Shown: piece by piece, positions 44,724 to 54,749 of the stretch | Numbering within the stretch: position 1 is the stretch's first letter | How the letters are laid out: every line of letters starts with the position of its first letter | Assembly (NCBI GenBank): GCA_023392795.1 | Contig: JAEWNJ010000136.1 | Coordinates: 1 to 63,989 of the forward strand | DNA length: 63,989 nucleotides | Direction of reading: 5' to 3' | Origin: Candidatus Cloacimonadota bacterium | Lineage (GTDB): Bacteria > Cloacimonadota > Cloacimonadia > Cloacimonadales > Cloacimonadaceae | Program-made: the position numbers and the translations under genes | The notes under the pieces: generated by a model | What the model saw: the letters and a program-made list of their open reading frames with translations, nothing else | Databases searched by the model: none | Told to the model about the DNA's origin: nothing

Positions 44724-46033
44724 AATATCTCCGGAACTTCTTGGCTCCCGTACTCAGACAAGGGAACCAGGGTGAATCCAGCCTTTTTCAGGCGGGCGAT
44801 AAATCTCTTTAGATAATCCAATTTGTCCTCATTATGACAGTGAGTAATGGCGATGATATGCTTCTTTGTAGATGCCAACTGGATGATTTGATTCAGTTTG
44901 TCATCCATGGTGGATTGGCTGATGTTTGGACTATCCAGAAAGAGATCATTTCGATATGCCTTCAGATGAGACTTTTGAGCGGTTTGAAATGCCACTGAGA
45001 CGTTGGTTGTCCGGCTGTCCAGAAAGGCCTTGTCATGCTTTTTCAAGGAGTTCATCACGTATTGCATGATCTCGGGATCGGTGGTAGCCAGGCTGCCCAT
45101 ATGGTTATTTATGCCTATCGCATCAGGCAATTCTGCAATGAAGGAATCCATCAATTTCTCGATGTGGGCCTCACTGTGCTGAACAAGGATGGCGTTTTTC
45201 CCAGGATTATTACTGGGGTATCCAATCGGCTCCATGGGCACATGGATCAGCACTTCTCTGCCTTGCCTGCCGGCTCGCTGCATGGTGTACTTGCTATTGG
45301 TTTCACCCGGAAAGATGGCAAAACAGACTTGATTGTCCACATCAAAGAATCCATCCAGCAGCTTCCCGCTAATGCCGCCGAAATCATCGACCACAATGCT
45401 GATCTTTTTACCGACCAGGCTATTTTGGTAGTACTTGGATTCGTAGAAAAGCTCCAGGCGGTACTTTTCGGGTACGGCTTTATGCGAAAAACTGAGAATC
45501 TGCCGATTGTGTGAATCTTCACCCTTAATCAACCGAGCACCGACCTGCTCCAGATTCCCTTTGAAAATCATATTGGCGTAAGTGAGATCCATGCGGGATC
45601 TGTCGATGGGTATGTTGTAGCTAATCAGATCGCTGCTTTTCTTTCTCTTCAGAGCGCTATCTGGCACCCCAATGCCTGCGGCAGCCTTTCTGATCGCCAT
45701 ATCCACTTGTGTTTCACCTTCTTTGGGAACTTCTTGTTTCACAACTTTCTCATCGGGAGACTGAACCTGCCCTTCTTCAGGGGATTTGGAAGGATCATCT
45801 GATACTTTCTCAGGCTTTGCCTTTACGGGCTTAACTTCCCTTTTGGCGTTAGCAACTTCGGCTGTCTGTTCAAAATCTTCTGGAGCGGATTGCGGTTCCC
45901 GGATCAGGATCCACATCATAAAAATCGTGGCAAGGGCAGCCAGCAAATAGATGCCCAGACGCGGACGGCTCTTCCTGCGACGAATGGTCTTCTTGCGAGC
46001 TGGTTTACGCTTGGTTTTGATTGATTTCTTCAC
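44720..46033 (-). CDS. Divergent polysaccharide deacetylase (YibQ/DUF610 family)
   Basis: This 437-residue protein has a very basic N terminus, one membrane anchor (about 28-44), a long Lys/Glu/Pro-rich linker (about 50-120) and a C-terminal divergent polysaccharide deacetylase domain from about 205. The domain shows ISIVVDDFGG, CFAIFPGE, VLIHVPMEP, NNHMGS and FLDSRTT. The catalytic Asp/His positions of the family are kept. The E. coli homologue YibQ is a periplasmic protein of unclear role. The start is GTG 46033 with AAGG about six bases upstream. It overlaps the preceding membrane-protein gene by 29 bases. Confidence 0.83.
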   Translation of the reverse strand: MKKSIKTKRKPARKKTIRRRKSRPRLGIYLLAALATIFMMWILIREPQSAPEDFEQTAEVANAKREVKPVKAKPEKVSDDPSKSPEEGQVQSPDEKVVKQEVPKEGETQVDMAIRKAAAGIGVPDSALKRKKSSDLISYNIPIDRSRMDLTYANMIFKGNLEQVGARLIKGEDSHNRQILSFSHKAVPEKYRLELFYESKYYQNSLVGKKISIVVDDFGGISGKLLDGFFDVDNQVCFAIFPGETNSKYTMQRAGRQGREVLIHVPMEPIGYPSNNPGKNAILVQHSEAHIEKLMDSFIAELPDAIGINNHMGSLATTDPEIMQYVMNSLKKHDKAFLDSRTTNVSVAFQTAQKSHLKAYRNDLFLDSPNISQSTMDDKLNQIIQLASTKKHIIAITHCHNEDKLDYLKRFIARLKKAGFTLVPLSEYGSQEVPEIL

Positions 46034-46874
46034 TGTTCACCTTAGCAAAACTAATTGGATGCAGTTTGTCTGCCAGCAGCTGAGCGAGGACTATCAGAGG
46101 GTAAAAACAAACATTGGACAGAATGAAAGCTGCAGCCAGGATGAAGAGATTGTATAAAACAGACCATAACTGATCGATGCGGATCAGCTCCAATCTGACG
46201 TTGATCCCTGTGAGATCAAGAATCCCAAGCAACAAAGGTGCGTAAACGTAGTTTATCATCAACACGTACAACCTTACTGCAGCTATCAGGATCAGGAATA
46301 GCAGCCCACTGTACTTAATGGCGATTAGAGGATGCTTGATTAACCATGAGTAGCAAAGCATTTCACTGCGTCGCTTGCCATAGCCTCTCTCCCGGTATGG
46401 CTTCAGCCACATATGGGGGATGTAGTAAGCAATGATCAGAAGTATCGTAAAGAGGCGAAAGAAAAGCATAACAGCGTGCTTCACTGGTAATTTGATCCCA
46501 TAGAAATAGCTCAGGAACTCCGATAGCACAAAGAAAACCATCACGATTAGCAGCACTACGAATAGTCTGACATGCACATTTATGATGGAATCCCAAAACT
46601 CATCAAGCAGATGGCGGTGGTGATCAGGCGCTACATTGAAGATCATGGTGTATATCTTCATGATCATGAAAGCCAGGTAGATGAATAGCACCCCCCAAAA
46701 AGTGATGGGCAGGAAGTGCACTCGTACACTTAGCAGCGTGGATAGCGCCAGGAGAATACTGGAGCTGGAGATCCAGTAAAATAGGGTACTGGGATAGAGG
46801 AATATCTGAATGCCATTGTAATCCGAAAACATCGATTTCAGGGTGCCGCGCAGAAACAGGGATAACTTCGTCAC
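46005..46874 (-). CDS. Polytopic membrane protein of unknown function
   Basis: This 289-residue protein has six or so hydrophobic helices (about 25-45, 52-75, 100-125, 132-152, 188-212, 238-265) and a short polar C terminus. I do not recognise a family. The start is GTG 46874; AGGAG (46881-46885) lies six bases upstream and overlaps the preceding stop. The ATG at 46876 is out of frame. It sits between an outer-membrane-like barrel gene and a periplasmic deacetylase gene, so an envelope role is likely but unproven. Confidence 0.6.
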   Translation of the reverse strand: MTKLSLFLRGTLKSMFSDYNGIQIFLYPSTLFYWISSSSILLALSTLLSVRVHFLPITFWGVLFIYLAFMIMKIYTMIFNVAPDHHRHLLDEFWDSIINVHVRLFVVLLIVMVFFVLSEFLSYFYGIKLPVKHAVMLFFRLFTILLIIAYYIPHMWLKPYRERGYGKRRSEMLCYSWLIKHPLIAIKYSGLLFLILIAAVRLYVLMINYVYAPLLLGILDLTGINVRLELIRIDQLWSVLYNLFILAAAFILSNVCFYPLIVLAQLLADKLHPISFAKVNSEEINQNQA

Positions 46875-46883
46875 ATTTGGCTC

Positions 46884-48359
46884 CTAAAACCTATATATCA
46901 GACCCAGATACAGGTGCCTGCGCTGTTTTGGCAATGCTCTGTGAACGCGCTTATTGGAGTTTAGCAAGTTCTCCAAGCCCATATACAATTGACCATTACT
47001 GCCGATGTCCGCCCCAAATTCCAGATTCAAGTCCAGCAATTCTGACAAATCTCGCTGCGCTTGGTCTTTGGCAAAATACTGCTGCACGAAGGATATCTGC
47101 CCGTGGTAAGGGCTGCTCTCGTATCTGGCAGTGCTTTCTAACTGCAACATGCGGTTGTAGGCAAGCCTTCGCCAATCGTGCCTGGTCTCATATGCCAGCG
47201 ACACAGCCATATTCTGGATCACTGTGAAAGGTGAAGAACCAAAGACTGCCGCAAGCGAACTCCTGTTTTCAAAGACATCGTCATAAACAAGCTCCACTAC
47301 ATCCGGCATAGCGCTATCTGCCAGCAGAGCTTTGTTTTTACTAAAAATGGTGGTATTCTTTACGCTTACTGAGACTGGATGGAAATCCTGGATATCAGGA
47401 TTGATCATCGCATACTCCAAACTGAAATCAAGAGGGACGGTGGTGTTGCGACGGCGCTCGTCCATTTTGATCCAAGTGTACTGATGCAGCAAATCCTGAT
47501 AGTCTTGCTGAGCTGTGTGAGCACGGTTTGAAATCTTTAGAGCGGAATCATAGCCTGTATCGATAGTATGATCGAAGGTGAGAGCAGGCATCATGTACAG
47601 TCCATCGTAAATGGCGCCAATGCTATAGCGATCGATATAATTACCTTTCAGCTCCAATTGAGAGCCAATGACCGGTTTAGTACCATAGAGATAGACACTG
47701 TTACTCAGCAATAGATCAGCCAGTTTCACCGTGCTTTCATGATGCCAAGCCACTCCTTCAGAGCTAAAGCTGGATAGGCGATACTTCTGATCCAGGGTGT
47801 AGAACCTCAGTTCATTACTCATTTCGCGGAAATCAAGATCCAGAGCGGAAAAATCACGTCCGCCCAAGTTTAGCTGCCCCATCCGAAAACTGCTCTGCAT
47901 TTCTGCGGTTTCCACCTTTTGAAACCATGCATCCAGCAGCAGAGTATGGCTCACAGCAGGGCGCAAGTCCGCATTCAAAGATACACTTCGAGAGATTAAC
48001 TCGCTTTTAGGAGATTTGAAAGAAGCGGTTAGTCCTGCCGCGTTCAGATGCTTGAGCATGAAATGATGCCGGTAATTGGCATAAGCATCGCCTGCGCTGC
48101 CCCCTTGGATTTGGATGAAGTTCTTGATTTCTTTGGTCTCAGTTCCCACATGGATAATCGGCTCCACCGGGTATGAAAGCGGCAAAAAGGCTTGCAGGCT
48201 GTCATTCATGGTGCTCTGAGGACTATATGGCAAAGCTTTTTTGTATAGAAAGATCTTTACCTGGCTTTCTCCCGTTACTTCCATATCCGGTAAAACCTGT
48301 ATCTGAGCTTGCAGTATACTGAAAGCCAAGGAGAGTACCATCAGTAATGGGTACTTCAC
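46884..48359 (-). CDS. Predicted outer-membrane beta-barrel protein
   Basis: This 491-residue protein has a cleavable signal peptide (about 1-19, ending in LQA). A short DMEVTGESQVKIFLYKK segment follows, then long alternating polar/aromatic strands to a C-terminal LYLGLIYRF. A final aromatic Phe is typical of outer-membrane barrels. The N-terminal VTGES-like segment recalls TonB-dependent receptors, but it is too short for a plug domain. The start is GTG 48359, overlapping the TPR gene stop (GTGA). It is probably a partner of the upstream TPR protein. The family is not recognised. Confidence 0.6.
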   Translation of the reverse strand: MKYPLLMVLSLAFSILQAQIQVLPDMEVTGESQVKIFLYKKALPYSPQSTMNDSLQAFLPLSYPVEPIIHVGTETKEIKNFIQIQGGSAGDAYANYRHHFMLKHLNAAGLTASFKSPKSELISRSVSLNADLRPAVSHTLLLDAWFQKVETAEMQSSFRMGQLNLGGRDFSALDLDFREMSNELRFYTLDQKYRLSSFSSEGVAWHHESTVKLADLLLSNSVYLYGTKPVIGSQLELKGNYIDRYSIGAIYDGLYMMPALTFDHTIDTGYDSALKISNRAHTAQQDYQDLLHQYTWIKMDERRRNTTVPLDFSLEYAMINPDIQDFHPVSVSVKNTTIFSKNKALLADSAMPDVVELVYDDVFENRSSLAAVFGSSPFTVIQNMAVSLAYETRHDWRRLAYNRMLQLESTARYESSPYHGQISFVQQYFAKDQAQRDLSELLDLNLEFGADIGSNGQLYMGLENLLNSNKRVHRALPKQRRHLYLGLIYRF

Positions 48360-51250
48360 TGGCCTTGCCCCATCAGCTCATTTATGACAGACTTATGCTC
48401 ATCAGAAAGCTCAGTTCCCATATCCCAAAGCAGCATCTCTGCCTCGGAGAATTCACCCATCCTGATATAGGTAACGATCAGATAATACGCTGCGTCATCC
48501 CTGATATCGGCCAGATCCGGAAAAAGCATCAATGTCCGGTTGAACTCAGGGATAGCCGCCTCATAACGTTCCTGATGGAAGTATATAAGGCCTTTGTGGA
48601 GAAAAGCAGTAGCATGGTCGTGGGGATTCAGACTTTCATTGATGATCTGATCGGTATAGAGCAGTGCATCGTCAAAGCTTTTCTGCTCCATCAGTTGTGT
48701 CAGGCGGACGATCCTCGACGCAGGGATTTCATTTTGATATATATCTCCAAGACTCCATAATTCGTCAAAGTCCTGATAGTCAATACCAGCGGAAGCCTTG
48801 AGCATCTGATACCAGATCTCGGCTCCGGGAGAGTTTGCATAAGCCTCACGGTATTTTATCAGAGCTGATGCGTAATCCTGGGTAAGATAATCAATCTCTG
48901 CCCAGCGGATGAGTGCTTCGAGATCATTGGTATCTTTATATAATGTCCCCAGCAGACTATCAGCCTGGGCGAATTCGTTTAGTTCGATCAGGCTCTCTGC
49001 CATCAGGATTTCCACTTCATTGCGCTTTACCTCGGGGAAAGCTCTGCGAAGCTCCTCTGCCCCACTTAGCACATCCTGCCAGGAATCATTCTCTGCATAT
49101 AGACGAATCAACAGATAGCTTAGTTCAAAGCTGATATATAGACTTTGGAAGCTTTGGGACAACTCTGCAGTTTCGTCCATCAATTCTGGATTATCAGCTC
49201 GTTTGAGAGATAACTCCAAACCGGTGAAGACTTCCCCCAACAATGCACGATCAGCATCGCTAAACTCCCGGACATTTCGGAAACGGGATAGGATGCTGTG
49301 ATAATCTCTCACCGCCTGTTCGTAATTCCCCATATTGTAATAGCTATTGGCGATATCGGCCAGGACAGGAAGGAAGTACTGTGATTCGGGATAGGTATCG
49401 ATAAACTGGTCAAAGAGAAGTAAAGCTTGGTGATAATCCCCTGCGGCATAAGCAGATTTGGCTCCCAGATACAGGTAGGTGTCGGGGCTTTCACTACCTT
49501 TAAATAGCTTCAGATAGAGCTCTGTTGCTTCGGTATAGCGTTTCATCTGGTACAAACACAGGGCCCGGTAGCTTTGTGCCTCTGTGATCTGAACTGCCTT
49601 ATTGCTGGCCCGCTCAGCCAGGCTGAAGAACTGCAGCGCAGAAGAGTAATCCTTTCGGATGAAGTGTACATGACCTTGCAGGATCAGTGAATCGTAGCCG
49701 GGACTGATCTTTTGCAACCAATGCTCGGTGGCATCGTAATTTGCCATATAATAATAGATTTGGGCGACTCTCAGGGCGGCATCGCCGTTTTCGGGTTCAG
49801 CTTCCAGGATTTCCAGGAAAGCGTTCAAGGCCAGAGTATAGTTTGCCAGGTAGTAATCCATCTCAGCCAGATAGAACTTGGCTGATGGCAGGTGCTCAGA
49901 TTTGGGATGCTCGGCCAGCAATTTACCAAACGCGGTTTTTGCCAATGCATAGTCTTTATTCTCGTGGTGGATGAAGCCGATGTAATATAGAGCTTCATCA
50001 CGATGTGAAGCTTGCGGATAAAGGTTCAGATAGCGGTTAAATGCCTCAAGAGCACTACCAAGTCGCCTGGCTTTCAGCCAGCTTTTGGCGACGAGTAGAT
50101 CTATCTCAGCCAGACGGATTTGATCTTTGCTTTCGCTCCTGGCCAGGTTAAACTGCTTTAGCGCTTCCACATAATCTTGCTTTTGATAGGCAAAGAAGCC
50201 CAGACAAAGATGCTGCTCAGCTTTGGCAATCTCATTCTCAGGGTTCTCCACATACTGACCCAGTTGCACCATGACAGATATGGGTTCTGTTTGGTACAGA
50301 ATCTTGAGTCGTTCGAGATAGCTAAGCACTTTCAAGTCCGGTTCAGCACTCTTCACGAGATTTGAGAGCAAAGCATCGGCTTGTGGAGTGTCGCCCATTT
50401 CTATTGCCAACAAAGCCCGATAATAATCCAGATGATCCTGGACCTGAGGATTCGCATTCAGGATCACTTCTGCACGACTATAGTCTTTATCCAGAAAGGC
50501 TTTTCGTAATATCAGGATCTTTACTGGCAATTCGTCTTGCAGGGTACTCTTCTGGGCAATCAAACTCTCGAAATCATCCATAAGATTGCTACGTAACAGA
50601 TAATCAGCATATGCAGTGTAGGCAGGAACAGCGTAATTCTCGTCGTTAGCAAGTTTGGAAAGCTCAACCTCAGCTTCGTCAGTTCTATGTTGATCTAACA
50701 GCACGCCCAGGTATTCATAGCGATATAGTGGGTTGTCCAAGTGTTCCAGAGCATACTGATAGGCACGCATCGATCCGAAGTGTTGCCCCAGGATCTTGTA
50801 TATGCGCGCTTTGCAGATGCTTGCTTCCGCCAACAAGCTGGGGTCTCGCGTGGAGGATTCCAAAATCTGGATTTGAGTCATCGCTGAGGAATAATCCTGA
50901 AGATAATATAGACTCAGCGCGCGGTTTAAGTATAGCTGATGTTTGGTCTCCAGTTCCAGATCGCCAAAGAGCAAGGCGTCATAAGTGTCCAGTGCAGCAC
51001 GAAAGTTACCCTTGTTCAACTGCAGGTTTGCCGAAAGAAAGCGGACGTAGTCCCGATACTGGCTATTTGGATATTGCACCAGAAAGCTCTCAATCTCCCT
51101 TTCCAGAATATCACTTTCGCCTTTTTCCCATAGTAGAGCTATGTACTGGTATCCATAGCGCTCACCGTTGGATGAAGGTACCGGTTTTGCCCAAAGGCTA
51201 TAGCTCAAGCCCAGTATCAGAAGGCTTGCATATAAACATCTCTTCAGCAT
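48356..51250 (-). CDS. Exported TPR-repeat protein
   Basis: This protein of about 964 residues has a signal peptide (MLKRCLYASLLILGLSYSLWA) and then some twenty or more tetratricopeptide repeats, for example AEASICKARIYKILGQHF and ALYYIGFIHHENKDYALA. Such proteins scaffold protein complexes in the periplasm; BamD- and YbgF-like TPRs are the nearest analogy. I chose ATG 51250 because GGAG lies seven bases upstream and the signal peptide follows; in-frame codons at 51265 and 51307 are less likely. It is the first gene of the minus-strand envelope block and overlaps the barrel gene by four bases. Confidence 0.8.
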   Translation of the reverse strand: MLKRCLYASLLILGLSYSLWAKPVPSSNGERYGYQYIALLWEKGESDILEREIESFLVQYPNSQYRDYVRFLSANLQLNKGNFRAALDTYDALLFGDLELETKHQLYLNRALSLYYLQDYSSAMTQIQILESSTRDPSLLAEASICKARIYKILGQHFGSMRAYQYALEHLDNPLYRYEYLGVLLDQHRTDEAEVELSKLANDENYAVPAYTAYADYLLRSNLMDDFESLIAQKSTLQDELPVKILILRKAFLDKDYSRAEVILNANPQVQDHLDYYRALLAIEMGDTPQADALLSNLVKSAEPDLKVLSYLERLKILYQTEPISVMVQLGQYVENPENEIAKAEQHLCLGFFAYQKQDYVEALKQFNLARSESKDQIRLAEIDLLVAKSWLKARRLGSALEAFNRYLNLYPQASHRDEALYYIGFIHHENKDYALAKTAFGKLLAEHPKSEHLPSAKFYLAEMDYYLANYTLALNAFLEILEAEPENGDAALRVAQIYYYMANYDATEHWLQKISPGYDSLILQGHVHFIRKDYSSALQFFSLAERASNKAVQITEAQSYRALCLYQMKRYTEATELYLKLFKGSESPDTYLYLGAKSAYAAGDYHQALLLFDQFIDTYPESQYFLPVLADIANSYYNMGNYEQAVRDYHSILSRFRNVREFSDADRALLGEVFTGLELSLKRADNPELMDETAELSQSFQSLYISFELSYLLIRLYAENDSWQDVLSGAEELRRAFPEVKRNEVEILMAESLIELNEFAQADSLLGTLYKDTNDLEALIRWAEIDYLTQDYASALIKYREAYANSPGAEIWYQMLKASAGIDYQDFDELWSLGDIYQNEIPASRIVRLTQLMEQKSFDDALLYTDQIINESLNPHDHATAFLHKGLIYFHQERYEAAIPEFNRTLMLFPDLADIRDDAAYYLIVTYIRMGEFSEAEMLLWDMGTELSDEHKSVINELMGQGQ

Positions 51251-51313
51251 CCGCTTTCTCCGCATTTTAGCTACTTGCCAGTCTGAGATACATGGAATTC
51301 TTGTCAATGCGCA

Positions 51314-52465
51314 TTATTTGAACTTCTCTTCACCGCTGAAGTCACGGTATGGATCGAAACTTTGCAACACCCGATGGTCATCGACAGAGAGCTGTCCAGT
51401 GCAAATGCGGCTGACTAGTTCTCCCATTCCCGGACCAAGCATAAAGCCCTGACCACACATACCTACCGCCAGCACAAGATTCTCAATTTCGCGGGACTGT
51501 CCGACGATCGGGAATCCATCGGGAGTCATGGGATACTGTCCTCGCCATGTTCTTCGTACTTTCAAGTTTCGCAGACGGGGATAGACTTTGATCATCCGCT
51601 TACTGCACAGGGGCAGAAATTCTGATGTGGAGCGATTATCGATCCCCAAGATGGGAGGATCGGGAGTGATGCAAAACACCACCTGACCTTCGTTGTTCTG
51701 ATAGAAATAGAAGTTAGCGCTACCAGGCTCCTTACGCATGTCGATCACCATGGGCCCAAAGAACCTGGCAACAGGCTCAGTGATCCCCGCCTCATGGCAA
51801 TCCGGATAAACTGGAATATCGAGATTCAGCATACTCCCCAGATCTCTGGCATAGTTACCCGCGGCATTGATCACCTGATTACAAGAGTAAGTACATTTAT
51901 TTGTGTTCACTTTAACTATGCGACTTCCCTGCGTCTCAAATCCAGTAACGCTTTCATTAAAGTGGAAATCTACTCCTGCTTTCAGAGCGTGGAAATAGTA
52001 GGATGATCCGGTCAATAGCGGCGAACAGCTCCCGTCTTCAGGGGAGAAAGTGCTGCCCAGAAGGCCATCCATATTGATGCCGGGAACGATTTCATTGTAT
52101 TCCTCTGCTGAAAGCCATTTGATGTTTAGCCCAAAGCCTAGCTGTATCTTCATGAGGTCTTGCAAAGCCTTCGCATCCTGTTCGCGATATGCGGGATATG
52201 AGTAACCGTTACTCATCCAACCGATATCATCACCACGATCAGCTTGCCAATTCTTCAGGATTTCAATGGAGCGCAGGCACACAGAAATCTTGCCAAAGTC
52301 AGAATGTGTGGCTCTGATCCCTCCAATCGCTTTTTTATTGTTCTGTTGCCCCGGGGCGTGTTCACTTTCCAACACCAATACCTGAAGTTTCTTCTCTGCC
52401 AGATACAATGCTGCTGGAACGCCGATGGACCCGGCACCGATCACGATCGCGTCATAATTCTTCAT
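51314..52465 (-). CDS. FAD-dependent amino-acid oxidase/dehydrogenase (DAO family, beta subunit)
   Basis: This 383-residue flavoprotein of the D-amino-acid oxidase family opens with AIVIGAGSIGVPAALYLAE (about 5-23). GGIRATHSD is near 47, VINAAGNYARDLG near 199, and the C-terminal MTPDGFPIVG and GMCGQGFMLGPGMGELV complete the FAD fold. It probably oxidises a secondary amine or amino acid such as proline, sarcosine or glycine. Its start overlaps the stop of the multi-cluster partner (ATGA, 52462-52465), the gene order of dye-linked proline dehydrogenase and HcnBC-type complexes. The substrate cannot be fixed from sequence. Confidence 0.78.
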   Translation of the reverse strand: MKNYDAIVIGAGSIGVPAALYLAEKKLQVLVLESEHAPGQQNNKKAIGGIRATHSDFGKISVCLRSIEILKNWQADRGDDIGWMSNGYSYPAYREQDAKALQDLMKIQLGFGLNIKWLSAEEYNEIVPGINMDGLLGSTFSPEDGSCSPLLTGSSYYFHALKAGVDFHFNESVTGFETQGSRIVKVNTNKCTYSCNQVINAAGNYARDLGSMLNLDIPVYPDCHEAGITEPVARFFGPMVIDMRKEPGSANFYFYQNNEGQVVFCITPDPPILGIDNRSTSEFLPLCSKRMIKVYPRLRNLKVRRTWRGQYPMTPDGFPIVGQSREIENLVLAVGMCGQGFMLGPGMGELVSRICTGQLSVDDHRVLQSFDPYRDFSGEEKFK

Positions 52466-54540
52466 TTCTCACCTCCATCGGGAAACTTCGCCAGGGGCAC
52501 TTCGATAAATACAGGACGTTTCGTGTTTGGCACTACATCCGTGATGGGAATCCCCTCTTCGCGAAGCAGTCCTTTGATCAATACTTCGCAAGTCTTTGCG
52601 CCGCAAGGTCCCATCCCAGCTCTGGTGATAGCCTTAATCTGGTTTAAGTCATTGATGCCCTTTTTGATAAGGTCTCTTACCTGGCCTACAGTCACACGTT
52701 CACAGAGGCATATCATTGCATCATTGGGAGTTCGCTCCTGGATGATTGGCTGCAAAAGGGCTTCACTCACCGCTGCGCTTTGTACCCTGAATCCCGCCAC
52801 TTGCTTGGCAAGCGCAGCAGGGACCTGGAAACGAACCAATTGCATTTGTTGCTTGGGGAAGCTTTGCACCTGGATCACTTCGTATTCACCTATGGAATTG
52901 GCTTCGATATCAGTAAGCTCGCGTTTATCCCCAACCTGTACCGGCATATTCATAATCTCATAGGCAATGGTCACCGTGGGCAGGTCTCTATCTTTGCGAT
53001 AATCAACCAGAGTGATAGCCAGACCGGGGCAAATCAGCAAGCATTTACCGCAACCAATACACTTACCTGTGTAGCGGGGTAAGGCCATCAAGGTGCCATC
53101 TTCTGTGTTAATCGATTTGGTGGGGCAAACGGTAGTGCAGGGATTACAGGGAATCTCCTGCAGGCAGTGAATGACGGGAAAGACTTCTTCCTTGCTTTCA
53201 TCTATTTGTTGATACTCTTTGATCGCGCCGGGATGTGCCTTCAGAACATTAGCCTTGGCATACCAGGATTCAGGAATGTCTTCCACGCTTTCACCAATCA
53301 GGCTTTTAGCGATTTTTAGCCCTGCGATTTTCCCATTGAACATGGCGGAGCTGGCCTCGGCTATCTCCAACGCATCACCGGCAGAATGAACTGGAATGCC
53401 TGCGGCCGAGGCTTCGAGGGTGAACTCACTAAGTGAATCCAGCCCCACGGCGATCAATATGGTATCGCAGCTAAAGCTTTTTTCAGTCCCGGGAATACTC
53501 TTGAATGAGGCATCCACTTCTGCGATGGTAACGCTTTCCACAGTCTCATCGCCGTTTGCGCTTTGAATGCTGTGTGAAGTATAGACAGGAACACCAAAAC
53601 GTTTGAGTTTATCAGCGTGAACCTTATATCCGCCGCACTTGGGCATGGCCTCTGCCAGACCCACTACTTCGATTCCAGCTTGAAGAGCGTGATAAGCAGC
53701 AATTAGCCCCACGTTACCCCCACCGATAATGAACAACCGCTTGGTGGGACGAACAAGATCGCGGTTTACCAGAGTCTGAAATGCTCCGGCTCCGTATATG
53801 CGTGCAAGTTTGTTACCCGGAAAACGCAGGAACTTCTCTCTGGCCCCAGCAGCGTTCAAGATCAATCTTGGCTGTACCAGTTTATATACTCCATCTTTCA
53901 GGATGCCGACCTTTTGATCGCTGAAAACAAACAGCGCGGTGCTATTGAGCCAGGTCTTCACTGAGGGATAATTTGCCACATTATCTGCCAGTATCATACC
54001 AATATGGTGTCCCCTGGTACCAGCGCGGCTATCTTCTTCCGAACCGAAGAACTTATGTGTTTGCAGTACCAGCTTGCCGCCCAGGCGGTTTTTATCGTCT
54101 ATTAAAAGCGTATCCACACCATGTTTACCAAGCTCTATGGCTGCCGACAGACCTGCGGGTCCACCACCAATGATCAGTACATCGCAATTCAGTTCTTCCA
54201 AAGGACTAAACTCCATTGGTTCTTGATCTTCCGGTAGCACGGGGAGCCCTTCAGCACTGGATACTATCATGTTTACCTGCACTGGGGTCATACATGACTT
54301 TACGGCAACTCCATTGGCGATTACCGTGCATTTGGCACACTGACCATTGGCACAGAAGATACCCTGTGCCGAGCCGTCCTTGTGATGATGGCCAAAAACG
54401 TCGATCCCATTAGCTATCAGCGCAGACGAGATCATTTCACCCTCGCGGGCCTCCAAATGTTTCCCATTGAAGTAGAAACCGATCATCTTGTATTCTGGAA
54501 CCTCCAGAATTGGGTGCTCGGTAATGCGGGATTGCTCCAT
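52462..54540 (-). CDS. Multi-iron-sulfur FAD/NAD oxidoreductase (alpha subunit of amino-acid dehydrogenase)
   Basis: This 692-residue protein has four parts. There is an N-terminal [2Fe-2S] ferredoxin-like domain with Cys63, Cys68, Cys71 and Cys83. A FAD/NAD disulfide-reductase fold follows (IIGGGPAGLSAA near 126, IIGGGNVGLIAAYHA near 265). Next come two ferredoxin-type [4Fe-4S] sites near 464-505 (C-x5-C-x2-C-x3-CP and CIGCGKCLLICPG). A C-terminal BFD-like [2Fe-2S] domain has CLC and CGAKTC. This layout resembles the alpha subunits of dye-linked proline dehydrogenases and sarcosine oxidase-like complexes, with extra clusters. AAGGAG precedes the ATG. With the DAO subunit it likely passes amino-acid electrons to ferredoxin or NAD. 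Confidence 0.78.
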   Translation of the reverse strand: MEQSRITEHPILEVPEYKMIGFYFNGKHLEAREGEMISSALIANGIDVFGHHHKDGSAQGIFCANGQCAKCTVIANGVAVKSCMTPVQVNMIVSSAEGLPVLPEDQEPMEFSPLEELNCDVLIIGGGPAGLSAAIELGKHGVDTLLIDDKNRLGGKLVLQTHKFFGSEEDSRAGTRGHHIGMILADNVANYPSVKTWLNSTALFVFSDQKVGILKDGVYKLVQPRLILNAAGAREKFLRFPGNKLARIYGAGAFQTLVNRDLVRPTKRLFIIGGGNVGLIAAYHALQAGIEVVGLAEAMPKCGGYKVHADKLKRFGVPVYTSHSIQSANGDETVESVTIAEVDASFKSIPGTEKSFSCDTILIAVGLDSLSEFTLEASAAGIPVHSAGDALEIAEASSAMFNGKIAGLKIAKSLIGESVEDIPESWYAKANVLKAHPGAIKEYQQIDESKEEVFPVIHCLQEIPCNPCTTVCPTKSINTEDGTLMALPRYTGKCIGCGKCLLICPGLAITLVDYRKDRDLPTVTIAYEIMNMPVQVGDKRELTDIEANSIGEYEVIQVQSFPKQQMQLVRFQVPAALAKQVAGFRVQSAAVSEALLQPIIQERTPNDAMICLCERVTVGQVRDLIKKGINDLNQIKAITRAGMGPCGAKTCEVLIKGLLREEGIPITDVVPNTKRPVFIEVPLAKFPDGGEK

Positions 54541-54749
54541 TATCCAAACTCCTTTAGTGAGTATATATTAGCATACTATGATACCTATTTCAGGTCTTTT
54601 GGCTTAAAAGATTTGAGAAGCCCTGCTATGTCAAGAAAAAGTGTGGCTCAAGTCTGAGCTTGCTATCTCCATCAGGCGCTGTGCATGAGGTATGGAAAAA
54701 GCGCCCCACAATCTTGCTGTGAAGCGCTAACAACCTTGTTAACTCAGCG
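54541..54749. other. Intergenic region with short palindrome
   Basis: This 209-base gap lies between two minus-strand genes. It holds a TAACAA/TTGTTA palindrome near 54726-54739 (flanked by partly complementary GCGC/CAGCG), just past the crtI-like stop. No T-run follows, so a terminator is doubtful. The promoter of the oxidoreductase pair should lie at the right end. Confidence 0.4.
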
